DNA of 64,000 nt, from NCBI GenBank assembly GCA_008973525.1, contig WACJ01000107.1, positions 434,001-498,000 on the forward strand, written 5' to 3'. The DNA comes from Stenopsyche tienmushanensis. Taxonomy: Eukaryota > Arthropoda > Insecta > Trichoptera > Stenopsychidae. The notes beneath the pieces are model-generated. The model did not search any database and had not been told where the DNA came from. It saw only the letters and a program-made list of their open reading frames with translations. Below are positions 11,540-24,149 of the stretch, one piece after another. Made by a program: the position numbers and the translations under genes. The first letter of the stretch is position 1. Every line of letters begins with the position of its first letter.

Positions 11540-12037
11540 AAATAAGATCCTGTGGCGCAGCTGAGACCGTCTTTTTTTAGTTGGCCACCACATGCTCGGT
11601 GGGTAGTCGAACTTGGGCACCTCGACTGGACGATCTTCAGCAGATCGGTAAAAAAAAGACACGTCGAAAAGAGTCAAAGTGACAAGTGTGACGTATTTGC
11701 GACATGTGAGTCGAAAGGCGTGTGGGATGGCGTCCGATTTTGGTGGTTCGAGCTGGTTTTTGGCGACGATCCGCGACATTTGACCGCGGCCTATCCTGTT
11801 AACTTCCGTCGATACCACTTCCGATCAATAAAAGAATGTGGGATTACACGAGGTTTCATTGCCCCATACGCCGTGAATAATTTCACATTGTGTTCTTGCG
11901 CTTTGTTGATTTTTTCTCTTCTCATTCGCCTCGTGAATGCCTCGTGGCGTGGACGTAGTTTTACGCTCTGCTTCGGAGACGATCGATCTTCGTCGTTTCG
12001 TCCCATGAAGCGTCTCTGATCAGACTCACGGCGTCCA
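11540..12037 (+). promoter_or_regulatory. candidate promoter-proximal region of VAMP
   Basis: A GC-richer, non-repetitive block immediately upstream of the inferred VAMP 5' exon. It has overlapping open frames on both strands with no family resemblance, which is common in such DNA. A CRE-like TGACGT half site lies near 11690. No TATA box was identified at a fitting distance. The function is inferred from position and composition only. Confidence 0.4.
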
Positions 12038-12127
12038 GTGTCCGTCGCTTCCGGAATTAACCAGGAATTCGTTTCAGAGAGCCGCCGCTTCGGATACCTG
12101 AGAGCGAATTCGTCAGCGTTACAACAT
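12038..12127 (+). CDS. VAMP/synaptobrevin 5' exon (5' UTR plus first two bases of ATG)
   Basis: The exon end is set by the strong donor AT|GTAAGT at 12127/12128. Its last bases ACAACAT join to GGCGACAGAAGG at 25624 to give ACAACATGGCG, a start codon in good context, followed in frame by [10 protein letters not shown] of the VAMP exon, which otherwise has no ATG. The 5' boundary is arbitrary: transcription probably starts within 11.9-12.05 kb. If it starts further upstream, a four-codon upstream frame (ATGAAGCGTCTCTGA at 12005) would be included. An RNA read across the junction would settle it. Confidence 0.6.
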
Positions 12128-13379
12128 GTAAGTAACCCAATTTCCATTCTATACGCATTGTTTAATATAAGAATAATTAGATGTGCACTCAGGTGTGATA
12201 CACGAATTCTACAGAAGCCGGTGCTTCCCAAACTGCGATTCGACGCAGTCGTCATACGTCGAATAAATTAAAGCTCGCCCTCTCAAAAAATCATCACCTT
12301 ATCGAAGTGTTATCGAAATCCGGGATACTTTGCACGTAAATATTAATATATATATGTTATATATATAGCCACTTATACAAAAATCGAATCGACATTATTC
12401 TATAAATGCAGAGATAGCAGTGGGCTAAAAAATTGCCATGTAAGACCAACACCATTTTCATTGATGACATCAGCTGAAAAAACCAACCGACTGACATTTC
12501 ACACACGAATATAATTTGTCGGAGAAAGGCAATGACATCACATCATCGTTCCTTCCGAACACAACTAAATGGCTCCCCAGGGGATAGCATTAAATGGCAT
12601 TAGTCATACAATTATAATAATACGCCAAAAATACAATCCTATCGACACAATTTAACGCCCAAAAAGCGCGAATCGAATTCATTTATGCAACCTTCGAGAA
12701 AAACAGGAAAATTCCCTCTCGAATACATACGTATAAGGTCAACGAGTTGCAATATAAATTATCCCAGAGAAAGAGAGAGAGACAGAGTATCGATCGACTC
12801 TCTCCCTGTGTCGTGTATTGTCGCACATCCACAGCTTCTAACATTCAAACCATTCATACAACGAACGTCAATACTTGATGAAATTGCATTGAAAGCTAAT
12901 AATACAAGCGTATAAAATCTTGCATAAAATCCCGATTCGGGAACATGACATCGAGTGGAAATTCTGCATAATATCCAACAGGATCATATACACATCCATT
13001 GATTGTATCATCATACAACGACAAACAGTCCATTGCAGAACTATGAGCCTCTTTTTCGCATGACATTTTGATTAATTCGTCGAATTTGGGGCCCTATTGA
13101 TTTTTGCCCAATACAAAAATGCATATTGTGAACAATGGAACAATGGACAATGGAATGGATAAATGTACTACATATATCGGCAATGTCTTCCCATATTGAA
13201 CTACTATTAAAAAAAAGATAACAACATCAGAAATAAAATGATAAACTGGTTAAACCGCCGAATTTAACCGTTTGGGTGTAGCGTTTTATCCTTGCGAGAA
13301 ATTTTAGCCAAAAGTGCGGTGTGGCGATACATAGACGCTGAACTACAGTCAGAAATCGTATACTTGCACACGTTTTACA
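12128..13379. other. start of VAMP intron 1, no element resolved
   Basis: Mostly AT-rich unique sequence. It contains a purine-rich tract (AGAGAAAGAGAGAGAGACAG, 12765-12785) and a 70-base R1 fragment at 12990-13060 (CATACAACGACAAACAGTCC, CAGAACTATGAGCCTCT). Confidence 0.4.
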
Positions 13380-13399
13380 TTGTGTCTGCATACATTTAA

Positions 13400-13600
13400 T
13401 TTTTTGCGTAATAGTTTAAACACTATGTCGTCCGGCGACACCACAGTGGTTTCGCGAACAAAGTATCGATCAACGGCCGACGTCACCACATTGGTGTCGC
13501 ACGCAAAATGCCGTCCAGCGGCAGGCGATCGTTTGCATTCTGTTCGTGATCTATGGTGTTCGTTGGTGTTTTTTTTAAGTAGCAATAAGTTATATACATC
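13400..13600. repeat. GC-rich imperfect duplication with CCAC..TGGTG palindromes
   Basis: Two adjacent units of about 55 bases: CGACACCACAGTGGTTTCGC and CGTCACCACATTGGTGTCGC. Each has a palindromic CCAC-NN-TGGTG-like core and is followed by GAACAAAG or ACGCAAAA. GC content is clearly above the neighbourhood. Origin unknown; it abuts R2 copy c. Confidence 0.5.
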
Positions 13601-13664
13601 AACAACATTTGTTTGATAGCCATTAATAGTGCAGCCCGATCAACAAAAGTGCACAGCAAGTTGC

Positions 13665-14060
13665 AAAACCTAAAGTTAATATCCATGTCTGCAAACCTAG
13701 ACTCGTTCGCGACCTCATTTGGTGCAAGGCACCTATGTGAGTTAGCTTCTGAGGGGGTTTCCGTGATCGTACAGATCATAGAAAATGCCGGAAAAAGTCC
13801 CAAATGAGGATGGAGTATCCATAAGATGTGTGTGTCTAATCGGTCCGCTTTTCGGACCACCGATATGGCGAATGAGCGCCCCGTGATCGGACACCATACC
13901 TGAACATGTTTACAGAACGAATACGAATTTTCATTACAAAACGAAGTTGTCCGAAGAAGACTTATCGGGTGATTTCTTTAAAATTTACAATCGGTCGATT
14001 GTTGTTATTTTATTGCGGGCTTATGTCGGCTGGGGGAAGGATTAGACAACTTAGTACACA
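13665..14060 (-). repeat. R2 family repeat, copy c (inverted)
   Basis: On the minus strand it contains GTTCAGGTATGGTGTCCGAT, GCGCTCATTCGCCATATCGG, the hairpin GGTCCGAAAAGCGGACC, TTTTCTATGATCTGTACGAT, and GCACCAAATGAGGTCGCGAA. The block at 14010-14060 (GCGGGCTTATGTCGGCTGGG) matches, inverted, 17483-17510 of copy d. Confidence 0.8.
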
Positions 14061-14101
14061 TTATAAAAATAGACAAAAGCAAACATATTTGTACAATTAG
14101 T

Positions 14102-14432
14102 CAAAAAGCACCCTCCTGTGTTGATATACTTCTTGAGGCGATGTTTCTAGGCATCCTGGATGGCCCTCTTCAAAAACTCTGGGAGAACCAGATCAGGACT
14201 ATAGGGAACCGTTGACAATGAAGGAGCTGTTGCTTGGAGGGTTGTTGTGATGAAATTTCCATGTGCTTTTGTGTTTCAAATATTCGGTTACAATGCGTTA
14301 AATTGTTGTTTTTGGCATGTTTAGAGTTTATGCTATCAAGCACACGCGTCACATTTTCGTCGATTCGGGAGGTTAATGCAGGGTTCGTCAGTGAACTCTT
14401 ATCGACCCTCTTTGTACCATTGGACACTTTGT
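14102..14432 (-). pseudogene. internally deleted mariner-like element fragment
   Basis: Minus-strand reading gives an N-terminal mariner-like block (TKRVDKSSLTNPALTSRIDE, then NVTRV) and, after a gap, PYSPDL (the PYSPDLAP motif before the third catalytic residue) and KKYINTGGCFL, close to the family's C-terminal KC(I/L)N..GDYVEK. The catalytic core between them is missing and stops interrupt the frame. Confidence 0.6.
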
Positions 14433-14500
14433 AATTTATACAATCCTAACTCCCAAATAACTGCTGAGTTAATAGAAACGATTCGGCGGCGGACTTTTTA

Positions 14501-14752
14501 AGTGAATAATTTAATAGTTGTGCTGTGGCGTGATTCTGAACTATCATTGGATCTTTTATCTGGACTCATTTATAGAAAATTAATACTTATTATTACTTTT
14601 CACTAGATTTTAACCTCCACCCCTTCGAAATCCAACGGCACTCAGTCGCCAGACTATTATAATGATAGTCCGGGAACACGCTAGAGCACAACTATTAAAT
14701 TATTCACATGTATTAGATGATGCTCAATGTATGCTGCCAGCTCTTAGTATAT
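14501..14752. mobile_element. F family foldback MITE, copy B
   Basis: Left arm TTTAATAGTTGTGCTGTGGC and CTGAACTATCATT, shortened; right arm GGCACTCAGTCGCCAGACTA, AATGATAGTCCGGGAACACG and CAACTATTAAATTATTCACA, ending in TATGCTGCCAGCTCTTAG. The interior differs from copies A and C. Confidence 0.85.
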
Positions 14753-16399
14753 TACATTGCCTCAAAAAGAGATTGACGGGAACGCACACCCTGATTATCT
14801 GATAGCTCCGGGGCGACTTTTAAAGGGCGCGGTTTAAATTTAACACTCCCCTCAATCTAACCCAGCAGGTTGCACATGGATACAATAAGGCGCATTTTTT
14901 GCATCGCATTTTTGGTAATAATTTGAAAAATTTAGTGTAGCACTCAAATGGTTAAAATCGATTCACACTCAACATGCTGTTTTGGCCATAAACATAATAA
15001 AACGCGCGCGTGCGAATTATTTATGCTGGAATTGAATTGTCTATGGTACGTAAAATTTAAACGGGAAAAAATCAGTTATAAGCCATGTGTCAAATCTAAT
15101 ATCGGGAGATCGCTTTATTTTGATTTATCTTATCGTATGGAACGATTGTTTGGAAGCAACGGTTCGTTTAATGAATTCGCCCGTGCCCAGAGTACATGAA
15201 TGAATAACAGTTATCGATGAAATGGCAGATTCTAAAAATACAATTCAAATTTGAAGAGCGCAAAATAAGAGTCGGCGATGGGACGCTATATTTGTATCGA
15301 ATGCCATAGAACGTGGCTATGACGCATGCATTCGCCCCCTTCGCTACCCGTCTGCGAAGAATAAGGGTTGATTTTCTCTTTTTTGCCGGAGAAATTTATT
15401 TCGTGACGTCATATCTTCTGGCATTTGATCGAGTGCATCTGTAAACAATTTGCGTTGTATTTTATTCAGCACGATTGGAATAACATGGCATGCCAGCACG
15501 CGATTTGTTCCTCGAATTGTGTTTGCTGATCAAACACCCCTCAATCAACTTAGCTGATTATATTATCTTTTAATTTAATATCAATTACGGAATTTTCTTA
15601 CTTGAACAAATTTGAGGTTATGTATCGACCGTGTCGCGGCCCAATTCTGACATTCGTCAAAATCAATATCCTACGGAATTAGCCGACCGAAGGCGATCAT
15701 TCACGAAGATTGAAAATAAATTTAATACTATTTAATCGAATATTCCTACCAAAATTCAAATATCATAAAATAATTCAAACACTGCATTGTGATTGGTCGT
15801 ATTTGAAATCATTCAAATGCTGCTTCCTTATTGGTCGGATTTACATTTGAAATATTTTCACTGTTAATAAAAAAAAACAATTGATTTTTTTACCGTATTT
15901 TAGCACGATATTTATTTGAAAAAATACCGCTAAATTCAAAATTTCTCTTCTTTTTCTTTGTCTTTTTTTATTTGAGGCTTTACATCAAGCAATTTATTTT
16001 AAGTAAAAATCGGAAAGCTCCCGCCATAAGGCTTTATACATAGCGATGAAGCAAAATTAAGTTAACGCCTCTCATTTTCCATTAACGAGAAAAGAGCAAT
16101 ATTCCAGAGTAAAAAATATGAAAGAAGAAAAATCGACATTAAAATAAAAATATATACGGCAAGTATTAAAACATGGTCTGATTTAGAATAACTTATAGCA
16201 TTTGAGCATGGTTAACCCAATAAGTGCCGCTAAGAATTGATAATTAAAATATTGTTTTCAGCAGCAGTAATGTTTTTTGTTATAAAATGTATATTTTGCT
16301 GTCAGTAAATATTCATTTTTAATAATATATTATAAATAGCGAATACTCGACATTCTATGCAATGCCATAGGCACCATAAGCATAAATAATTATTTGAAA
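14753..16399. other. VAMP intron 1, mostly unique sequence
   Basis: Positions 15200-15680 are of mixed composition and could be regulatory. At 15776-15853 two degenerate units of about 38 bases carry GTGATTGGTCGTATTTGAAA and TTATTGGTCGGATTTACATT, each with an inverted CCAAT box (ATTGG). No exon supported. Confidence 0.35.
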
Positions 16400-16665
16400 A
16401 GAAACGCAGTACGTTGTTTATTGCTTCAGGCCACGTGTAGCGCGGAGCAAAGAACTGGAATCCGTTTTACGCGCGCATTCTTTCTTTCTCCGTCCATACA
16501 ATATTTTTACTATGCCTATGTTTTTCCCGCAAGTCTAAACAGTAAATTGACAAAGTTTTATCGCAATCTGATGAACGATATGGCAGCGCATTACATAAGA
16601 ACAAACAGAAATTCATTCTTATATATTAAGATATACAAAATGTACATAAATCATTTGTATAGAAA
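16400..16665 (-). mobile_element. H family Helitron-like 3' segment, inverted
   Basis: On the minus strand it reads TTTCTGTTTGTTCTTATG, AATGCGCTGCCATATCGTTC, ATCAGATTGCGATAAAACTT and AACATAGGCATAGTAAAAAT, the same order as in the 48930-49242 element, followed by GC-rich sequence with palindromic words. The terminal CTRR was not pinned down here. Confidence 0.55.
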
Positions 16666-16896
16666 GATATATATAGGCAAATTTTAAGCTGCCATTTTGA
16701 CTTAAAAACAGATATTTTGAGCAAGTTTTGTTTCGTTAGAACTAGTCGGTAATTAATGTTTTAATTTAAGGTGATATCTATAAACGTTTTCAATAAATAC
16801 TTTCGAGCATAAATACAGTTTAATTTGGTTTTTTTTTGTGTATAAAGTTGAAGTTAATAATATTTATAGGGTTAATAATCACATTCAAAAGCAAAT

Positions 16897-17400
16897 ACAG
16901 TAGACCCACGGTAATCCGACAAACGTTTTGCAAGGTGGTGTCGGATAATACAATTTGTCGGACTATAGAGTACTGCTCGCCCTTTGTAGTCCGAAACTTT
17001 TTGGAAAAAGAGGTACTAGTAATCCGAAAAATTATGAAAATAGTGAGATATACATGGATAAAACAAGCTTTCATATTATAGGATTAACGTTATAAACACA
17101 ATGGTCATAGCAGCTTTAAAAAAATAAACTGTTAAACGTATTTCATGACGATTTTTAAAGCGTTCTAACCATCCCTTGCTAGCTAAAAAGCCTTATTTTC
17201 TTTCTTGTAAAAAAAATTTGCTTTCATTGCCAAATAGATCCAGAAATATTATGCTTATTAATTTCCTGAAGAAATCACTCGCACAAAGCTTTCTCTACCT
17301 CTGGATGTTTAGCTTTCTTGAAAAATTTGCTTCTTGCTTGGCTACAATCAGTGGTGGAAACGAACTTGCGAACTTATTCTCGTGGTTCTTTTTCATATCA
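16897..17400 (-). mobile_element. pogo/Tigger-like remnant
   Basis: At 16897 the sequence CAGTAGACCCACGGTAATCC, with GACAAACG following and TA before it, has the form of a pogo/Tigger terminal repeat. Further TAATCCGA/GTCCGA words follow to 17030. On the minus strand near 17165-17190 there is a LASKGW reading (the family DNA-binding domain has ASNGW/ASKGW), but surrounded by stops. The opposite end was not found. Confidence 0.4.
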
Positions 17401-17439
17401 TAAATTATAAATTGTTCTACGCCGCAGGACCGTAACAAA

Positions 17440-17790
17440 GTTATCTCATCCCTCTTTTCTTCATTATTGCTTAGACATTGAGCTGGCCCAACCGGCATAA
17501 GCCCGCAATAAAATAAACACAACAGTATTTTCGACCGACTGTAAAAATTAAACAACCCACCCGAGCAGTCTTCTTCGGATAACGTTTTGTAATGAGAGCT
17601 TGTAATTATTCTGTAGACATGTTCAGGTATGGCGTCCGATCCCGAGGCACTTATTCGTCACATCAGCGGTCTGAAAAGGGAACCGATTGGACACACATCT
17701 TGTGGCCACTCTGTCCTTTTTTAGGGCTTTTGCGACATTTTCTATGATTTGAACGATCACGGAAGCTTCCTCAAGTGGCCACTCAAAGTT
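17440..17790 (+). repeat. R2 family repeat, copy d
   Basis: Contains CCGGCATAAGCCCGCAATAA, CATGTTCAGGTATGGCGTCC, CTTATTCGTCACATCAGCGG, a decayed hairpin (GGTCTGAAAAGGGAACCGAT), CACATCTTGTGGCCACTCTG and TTTGCGACATTTTCTATGAT. A mariner fragment follows directly. Confidence 0.8.
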
Positions 17791-17885
17791 GAAAATGTTT
17801 CATCTTGAATTGATGCAAAAACTCGGTCTTTTTGCTATGAAACATCGCTAAACACTCGTTTGAAACATCATCACAACGCTAAATT
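17790..17885 (-). pseudogene. mariner-like transposase fragment next to R2 copy d
   Basis: The minus strand reads through GTTTAGCGATGTTTCATAGC and AAAAAGACCGAGTTTTTGCA, which translate as the LAMFHSKKTEFLHQF block of the same mariner lineage as 10218-10439. Confidence 0.65.
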
Positions 17886-20204
17886 TAGAAATGAAATTTG
17901 TAATGAATTTATTGAATATGAAATTATTAATGTAGCTGTTTTAAAATATTTTTAATTTCTTACATGTTGTAACGATTTTGTGATTGGAATAAGCAATTTA
18001 TTTGTTTTTGGATAATAAAAAAAAATGTTTTTAATGATCTGCATCGGCAATCATCACGTTCCGTTTGATTTCTAAAAAAATGAGCTCTAGATGCTAAATT
18101 TATATCAAAGCAATACATAGAAAATATAACTACGAAAAAGGGCTTGGAGAAAAGCGAATTTCATCATAATGAAATTCTCGCAAGCGATTTCCATTCAGGA
18201 AATGAATCCGATCAGCTCATTTTTTTATTAATATTCGAATAAGTCTTACAACATTCACGTCTTGTAAACGTAATAGCTTTTCATGGGAGATGAATGAATG
18301 AATATTTTATTCTGATAATATGAATATTCTCAGAATACATACGGGCATTACGCAATACGAACTCAATAAGTTCGTAGGATGATATATAACATATGATTTT
18401 TTTCGATTACCTTGAGAAAGGAAAAACCATCAATAGCGAATATTATATAGGCATTATCGGTACGTTTGACTGAAGAAATTGCGAAAAAACGACCCCAAAT
18501 AAAGGGCTTTTTCGCAAAGACGATGCTAAGAATTGCACTTTGAATTGCTCTTTGACACGAAATATTATAGAAGGGTTGGGATGAATGTATTATTTAATGT
18601 TGATGAATAAAGTCTCAAAGTTGTTCTACTATTAGTCATTCCACGAACATATTGAGTGATGTGCTACGTTAAAAAATAACAGGAAAAATCATTCAGTAGA
18701 AGTATGTCATTATTCTCTCTATTGTTACATCTTATTTACTCAAATGTTGGATCATTTAACACTTTCTTTGTTGTTATTTTAAGTCGTTCGATAAAAAATG
18801 CAGACATACCTGAATAAACATGCAGTAAAATACGTTAATTTTGTTGCTATTATATGAATATCACGAATTTATCTCTTAAAAGAAATTACAAATGTTGGAA
18901 TAATGTCTTTATAATGTTATAGCAAAAACACTTTTCGGCGAATAATATAAATTACAACACATCGTCGGTCTTGTACCGAATAAATCTCGAATTTTCACCC
19001 CCACGTAAAAACACAAAGGAGAGCAAACATTTAGCAGGTAATGTGTATCTCCATTGCTTTCAGTAAATATCCTCAAGTTTTGATACGCTTCTCTGGAGCT
19101 CTGTGTTTATCCCGAATCATTAAACTTCAATGACCTTTCGAGACTTTTATTACTTCCGTAGAAGCATCTGTTTTTATATCTTCCCCGATGAAAATCTTCA
19201 ACAGCATCACATTATGCTGTGAAATGAAAATTAAATCGAATTTCAAGTCTTAAAAGCCATTTTGCATATCTCTAGATTATTGGAAAAGCTTAATACTTAC
19301 ATATCATCCTTACCATTTAAATGATAAACATAATTTGGTTGAAAACATCTTTATAGGCACTTTCATCAAAATACCCACTTGGCAAATTTTATTGCAATGC
19401 ATATTTTTGGTATTCTTTGTAAAACAAAAATTAAACAACCACTTAATAAATATTTCTAATATTTTCATATTTCAGAGCATATTGGCATAAGTAGGTAAAC
19501 ATTTTTTCGCTTGTAATCGATCTCATCCCACAACAATTCGAAAACACTGAACCGTTCTTTCTGCATTAAAAAATTGATACAAATTTGAAGTGTGTTTAGG
19601 GTTATTATCTAACTGGAGTTTGAAATTTCCCCCTAATATTCGAAGACCTAAAGGTACTGCATATTTATGTAGTATATTCATATAACCCTCTTAATGTAAT
19701 TTTCCGTCAAATTTTATTAAGCCCCCCCCCCCCAGCCTTTTTACTTTCAAAAGAACCCCACATTGTATACATTTTAGAAGCACGTATCAATTTTATTCCG
19801 CGAACAAAAGCCCTTCATATCGAATTCCAAATTTAAATTCGTCCGTCTATAATAATTTTCCAATTAGTAATTATCCAATTTTTAAGTTTTTGTGCTCAAA
19901 AGGGGTCTATACGGTTGGCTTAATTTGGGTTTCTTCAGGGCTATATGTTCTTAAATTTCATATAAACCCAAACGGATTTTCACTGTAGACACTGAGACAT
20001 CAGAAAATCTGGTTTTATTCAATTTTATAACCGATTTAATAACTATAAGACATTTGGGCGATAATATAATGAAGTTATCTTTGGCATCCGTAGTAAATTT
20101 TAGGCGGTCCGGTCTTTTTTTGTCCTTCAAAGTCCTAGTCCCTTGGTGTCTTCATTCTCTTGATGAAATTTTACATTCTTTTAGCATTTTCCTTGATCGT
20201 TTTA
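17886..20204. other. VAMP intron 1, AT-rich, no element resolved
   Basis: No exon supported. A run of 13 C lies at about 19723-19735. A short palindromic patch of AATATT/TATTC words is at 18300-18340. Confidence 0.4.
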
Positions 20205-20770
20205 GAAATCACATTGATTAATTTGATCAAAAATTACTAATAAGTCTATAATACTAATAATCCGAAATAACATTAAAGCATCGAGTGTTTCGTAATTTAG
20301 TCTGGATCTGATTTTGGAAGCCAGGCAACGTGCTGCTAAAAATGCACACTCAACCTCCACACTCGTTGGGGATATCATCATCAGATATTTAAATGAATTG
20401 ATGACCGCGTGAGTCCCCATTTTCATATAACATCATCAATGTGACTGATAAAATTCTTATCTGTTGAGACACGGACTAAAACTCGCGAAATTCCCGATTT
20501 CCCGACAAATTATTTATTTCCGTCGCTGCGGATGAATACTTATATTCTATAATACTTTGATGTGATTCGTAATTATATTACGGAGGAATACAAAAATTCT
20601 GAGCCCCGTATCTATTGTATTTCATATCGATATTCCCATTATTAGAGTCGAGGTGTAGTAAATACATCATCGGTAGGGAAAGGTTAATATGATAATTTGA
20701 AAAACATATATGCACTGTATATATGTTATACATAGATTAGACAGTTACTGACCCTTAGCGTTTCCAAGCT
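20205..20770 (+). mobile_element. hAT derivative, partial copy
   Basis: Aligns with about 47750-48415 of the complete element at 47633-48623. The minus strand 20202-20426 carries the hAT C-terminal dimerisation region (PTSVEVECAFLAARCLASKI, then RSRLNYETLDALMLFR), equivalent to SSVEAERVFS...KIRNRLSDE in active hATs. Both terminal repeats are missing. Confidence 0.85.
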
Positions 20771-22794
20771 TATTATCGTTAGTGCATATATAGATGACTA
20801 AAGACGATGATTGAAACACAACGACAAAATAATCTCTTGTTATATGACTTCTTAAATTTTATTCTTAATAATTTAACAATTACAATAGAAGAATTTTATA
20901 ATAAAAAATAGAAGATTAAACATTATTTTATTTGACGATGTTAAATGAAAATATAATAAAAACACCCTGAAGAAGAAAGAAGCTGCAGGGTCGAGATAAC
21001 GCGTAGTGGTATTCCATCATAACGACCAAGGTTTATAAACGGTTACACAACAACGCCATCATTTAATTTATATTGGAGCAAACGCAATGGACGGCTGTAA
21101 AATAAAATAAATATTTATAAAAGGGGAAATAGTGAATTATTCAAGAGAATTTTTTAGCATCCAAGCACATTTTCTTAGAGCCATAAATATTTGAAAAAAC
21201 AAACAATTAACTCTTTCATCAGAATTCCTCATAGCGATGCTCTTGGCTTGATTATAATTAAAACGAAAATTGAGCTTTAAGAAAGCGCGTTATATGTGCC
21301 ATGCCAAGGCAAGTTGGGCATAATATGGGCAGTTTGAGTTTTAGTAGAGTTGAGTCCGACCGATTGTCTTGGCAGCGGGAAGACAGCGGGAATTTTCATT
21401 GGCATGATTTTGTCGCCCACATTTCTTCTCCTTCATATGTGGACTTTTTCTAAGAACCAATAGTGAATGGACCCAGGGAAGCCATTCGTTTGAAAGCGAA
21501 TATGCCGGGGGGTGGCGGGTGGCACAGTATAAAATAATTAATATATTTAAACAGCCGAGGTATATTTTAAAATAATTTGAAGCTGTACAAAAACTAAATG
21601 TCGGAGATATTTTTGTGATAAATTTGAATCAATTAAGAAAGTTTTCTTCTTTAATCATATAAAATATTGTAATCGCGCAGGTTGATATTTTATTTTCCTT
21701 GATGCCAGGTCAAATATGTACGAAGACGATTCCTTGATCCCCATTTAGAATATGACATTTGACATTTCAGCATTTTCGAATAGTCGGGAAAATACGAGAA
21801 ACCCTACCCGCCTCTCGCATAACGATTTCTACTTTATGATATTTGTACGGAGGACCATTGGTCGTCGACTGTGGGTTTGCGTGCCGAATCAAACATGCAA
21901 TCATTTACATCAGAAAAAAGTGTTTCACCGCATACAGATTACACATAATACCGTGATTCGCAATAATTGCAGATGCGAGATTGCTTTTGATTGATGTTTA
22001 TGAAATTGAACATCATGTAACACGAAACATTCAATCGATAAAAAATAAGATTTCTTTCCCGCAAATTCAAAAATCGCCATTCATTTCGACCATTAAAAAT
22101 AAATTAGAGTCTCCGGCGTTATAGTGAAGGAGAGAAATGAAAATTGGCCTCATCAATATGAAAGTTTTGTCATATTTACATGCCTGACAATAATTGACGA
22201 CATCCCAAGACATTTGGCAGACGGATAAATGGATATTTTGACCCTGTTGAAATTGCTCCATGAGGGTAGCAACGCCCGCCGGTCGTAATTTTGCGACTCC
22301 TGCGTTTTCCATCTCATTTTCAGGGACTTTTTGAACTTTTTATTATCAATGAAATATGTACTTCAACTTTTTCAACTCAATAAACAGGTCTCGTCAACTA
22401 CCGACGAGTTTGTCAACATAGGGCGAAAAGTCATAAGATTTACCTTATTTTTTTCTCATTATATAAATTTTTTCATCTCCCTGAAAGAACAAGTATAATC
22501 CAAATTTATTTAGCATCTTGAGTTCGTAAATTTCCATTTTATTTTTACTATGGATTCGCAAATATGAGAAAATCCCTGGTATATTTTTGGGCTTCGTCGT
22601 ATTTCTACTTCATTTTAGATTTTTTTAAGTGAGGCCCAATCTCAATATTTTAATACAGATATCATTGCATATGAAATATTATAATCTTTATGAGATTTCA
22701 TTTTTACATTTTAGTCCTTTGCAGTCCAATATCATAACGTCTATGACATAAATTATATTGGCTTTGTTGAACTTTATTTATAAAATCATCTTCA
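20771..22794. other. VAMP intron 1, unique sequence
   Basis: No exon or repeat end recognised. 21000-21500 and 21750-22320 are of mixed composition, possibly regulatory. Confidence 0.35.
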
Positions 22795-22990
22795 TAAGGC
22801 AGCCATACGCAGACGATTGGACTAGGGCTTCTTTAATATTAATTCATAGAAAAGGTTACATCCAATACGTCTATGTGTGTTCAATATTGAAAACAACATA
22901 CCCTTCGAATTTCGTTTATGAAAGCTCACCCAGCGGGCCACCTGGGCGAATTTATCGAATTATACCATCTGATATAGATTGTGAGTAATT
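22795..22990 (-). repeat. R1 family repeat, diverged copy d
   Basis: The plus strand contains AAAAGGTTACATCCAATACG, TCTATGTGTG, CTCACCCAGCGGGCCACCTG, matching 38260-38395 with deletions. Sense is taken as the minus strand (see the 57395 copy). Confidence 0.65.
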
Positions 22991-24149
22991 TTATAAACTG
23001 AAAACTACTCAAAACGTTAGGTTTTATATGGTGCAAAATTTGCCAAGTTCTTGTGAATTACGAGAAATTTACTGCCTCGGGTTTTCCCGTACAGTCTCAT
23101 GCACAGCAGTGATATTTTAAGCAGACCTTGCGTTTCCTAACGTCCTATAGTCGACTCAGCAGGATGGTAGTGGCGAGGATAAAAATCACGTAATGCGCTT
23201 AACGTTTCTCGAACGGAATAAATTAATAATATTATATAAATTTTGATACTTTTCGCACATTATTCAACGTTATAACCTTCCATGATATTTTGCCATACAC
23301 TATTTGAACAATTCACAACAAATTTGATAGATGGCTGCTATAAATTAACAAATTTTGAGCATCCTAATTGAAAGACTCCTAAATTAGGATACGGTTATAA
23401 GTGGATTAACATAATTAAAGTGTGTGAATAAAATTGAATTATTCTAATGTTATAAAGCATTGTAATGAAGGGTTATATCATCAATTTGTATTATTAAAAT
23501 AATACTAACTTTGTGAGGGTTAAGAAAAGAAAATTCATCAAAGGAATGATTAAACTAAGGATTAAATGTTAATTGGAAATTGGATGGGATCGGAATTTTC
23601 GTTTAGCATTTCCATTGAAATAATTATACTTTGAGAGGGTCCACTCGGTAGATTAATGGGTCCTATTTTCAGCTGTAGGGCTCGTTGATCGAATTTGAAA
23701 AATGTTAGCGCGATATAATGAATATTGAATAAAATAAGTTCCTTAACCCTTTGCGTTTTTTAATTTAAAAAAAGGTTCAATAGGCCCTTCATATTTGGTA
23801 CATTATTATTGTAACTGCATACATATTTGTTCCGTTTGTGATTTTTTTGATTGATTCTTCAATAAGATGTAATTGAAAAAAAATGTAATGGTATAATAAC
23901 GTTCGTCGTATTTGAGGTCTTGTTGATTTTTGATCAACAGAAAAATGTATATTTGGACTATAACCATCATTATTGGTAACATATTCCCATAGCGAACTAC
24001 TATTGGCAATTGGAGGTGATGTGTTTGGTGGAAAATTCAATGGTGTTACATTTACAGAAACCCAAATTTCTTCATCATAATCAAAGTCATTAGATGTGAG
24101 GGTGTGATTTGGTGGTCCAGGAACAGAGCTATGATCTTTTTGTTATTTT
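22991..24149. other. VAMP intron 1, AT-rich gap
   Basis: No exon recognised. At 23744 TTAACCCTTTGCG resembles a piggyBac-type end, but no partner end is visible. Confidence 0.35.

Noticed and set aside
11552..12255. Overlapping frames of 132-155 codons on both strands
   Set aside because: They lie in the GC-richer VAMP promoter/5' exon region where stops are rare; none resembles a known protein.
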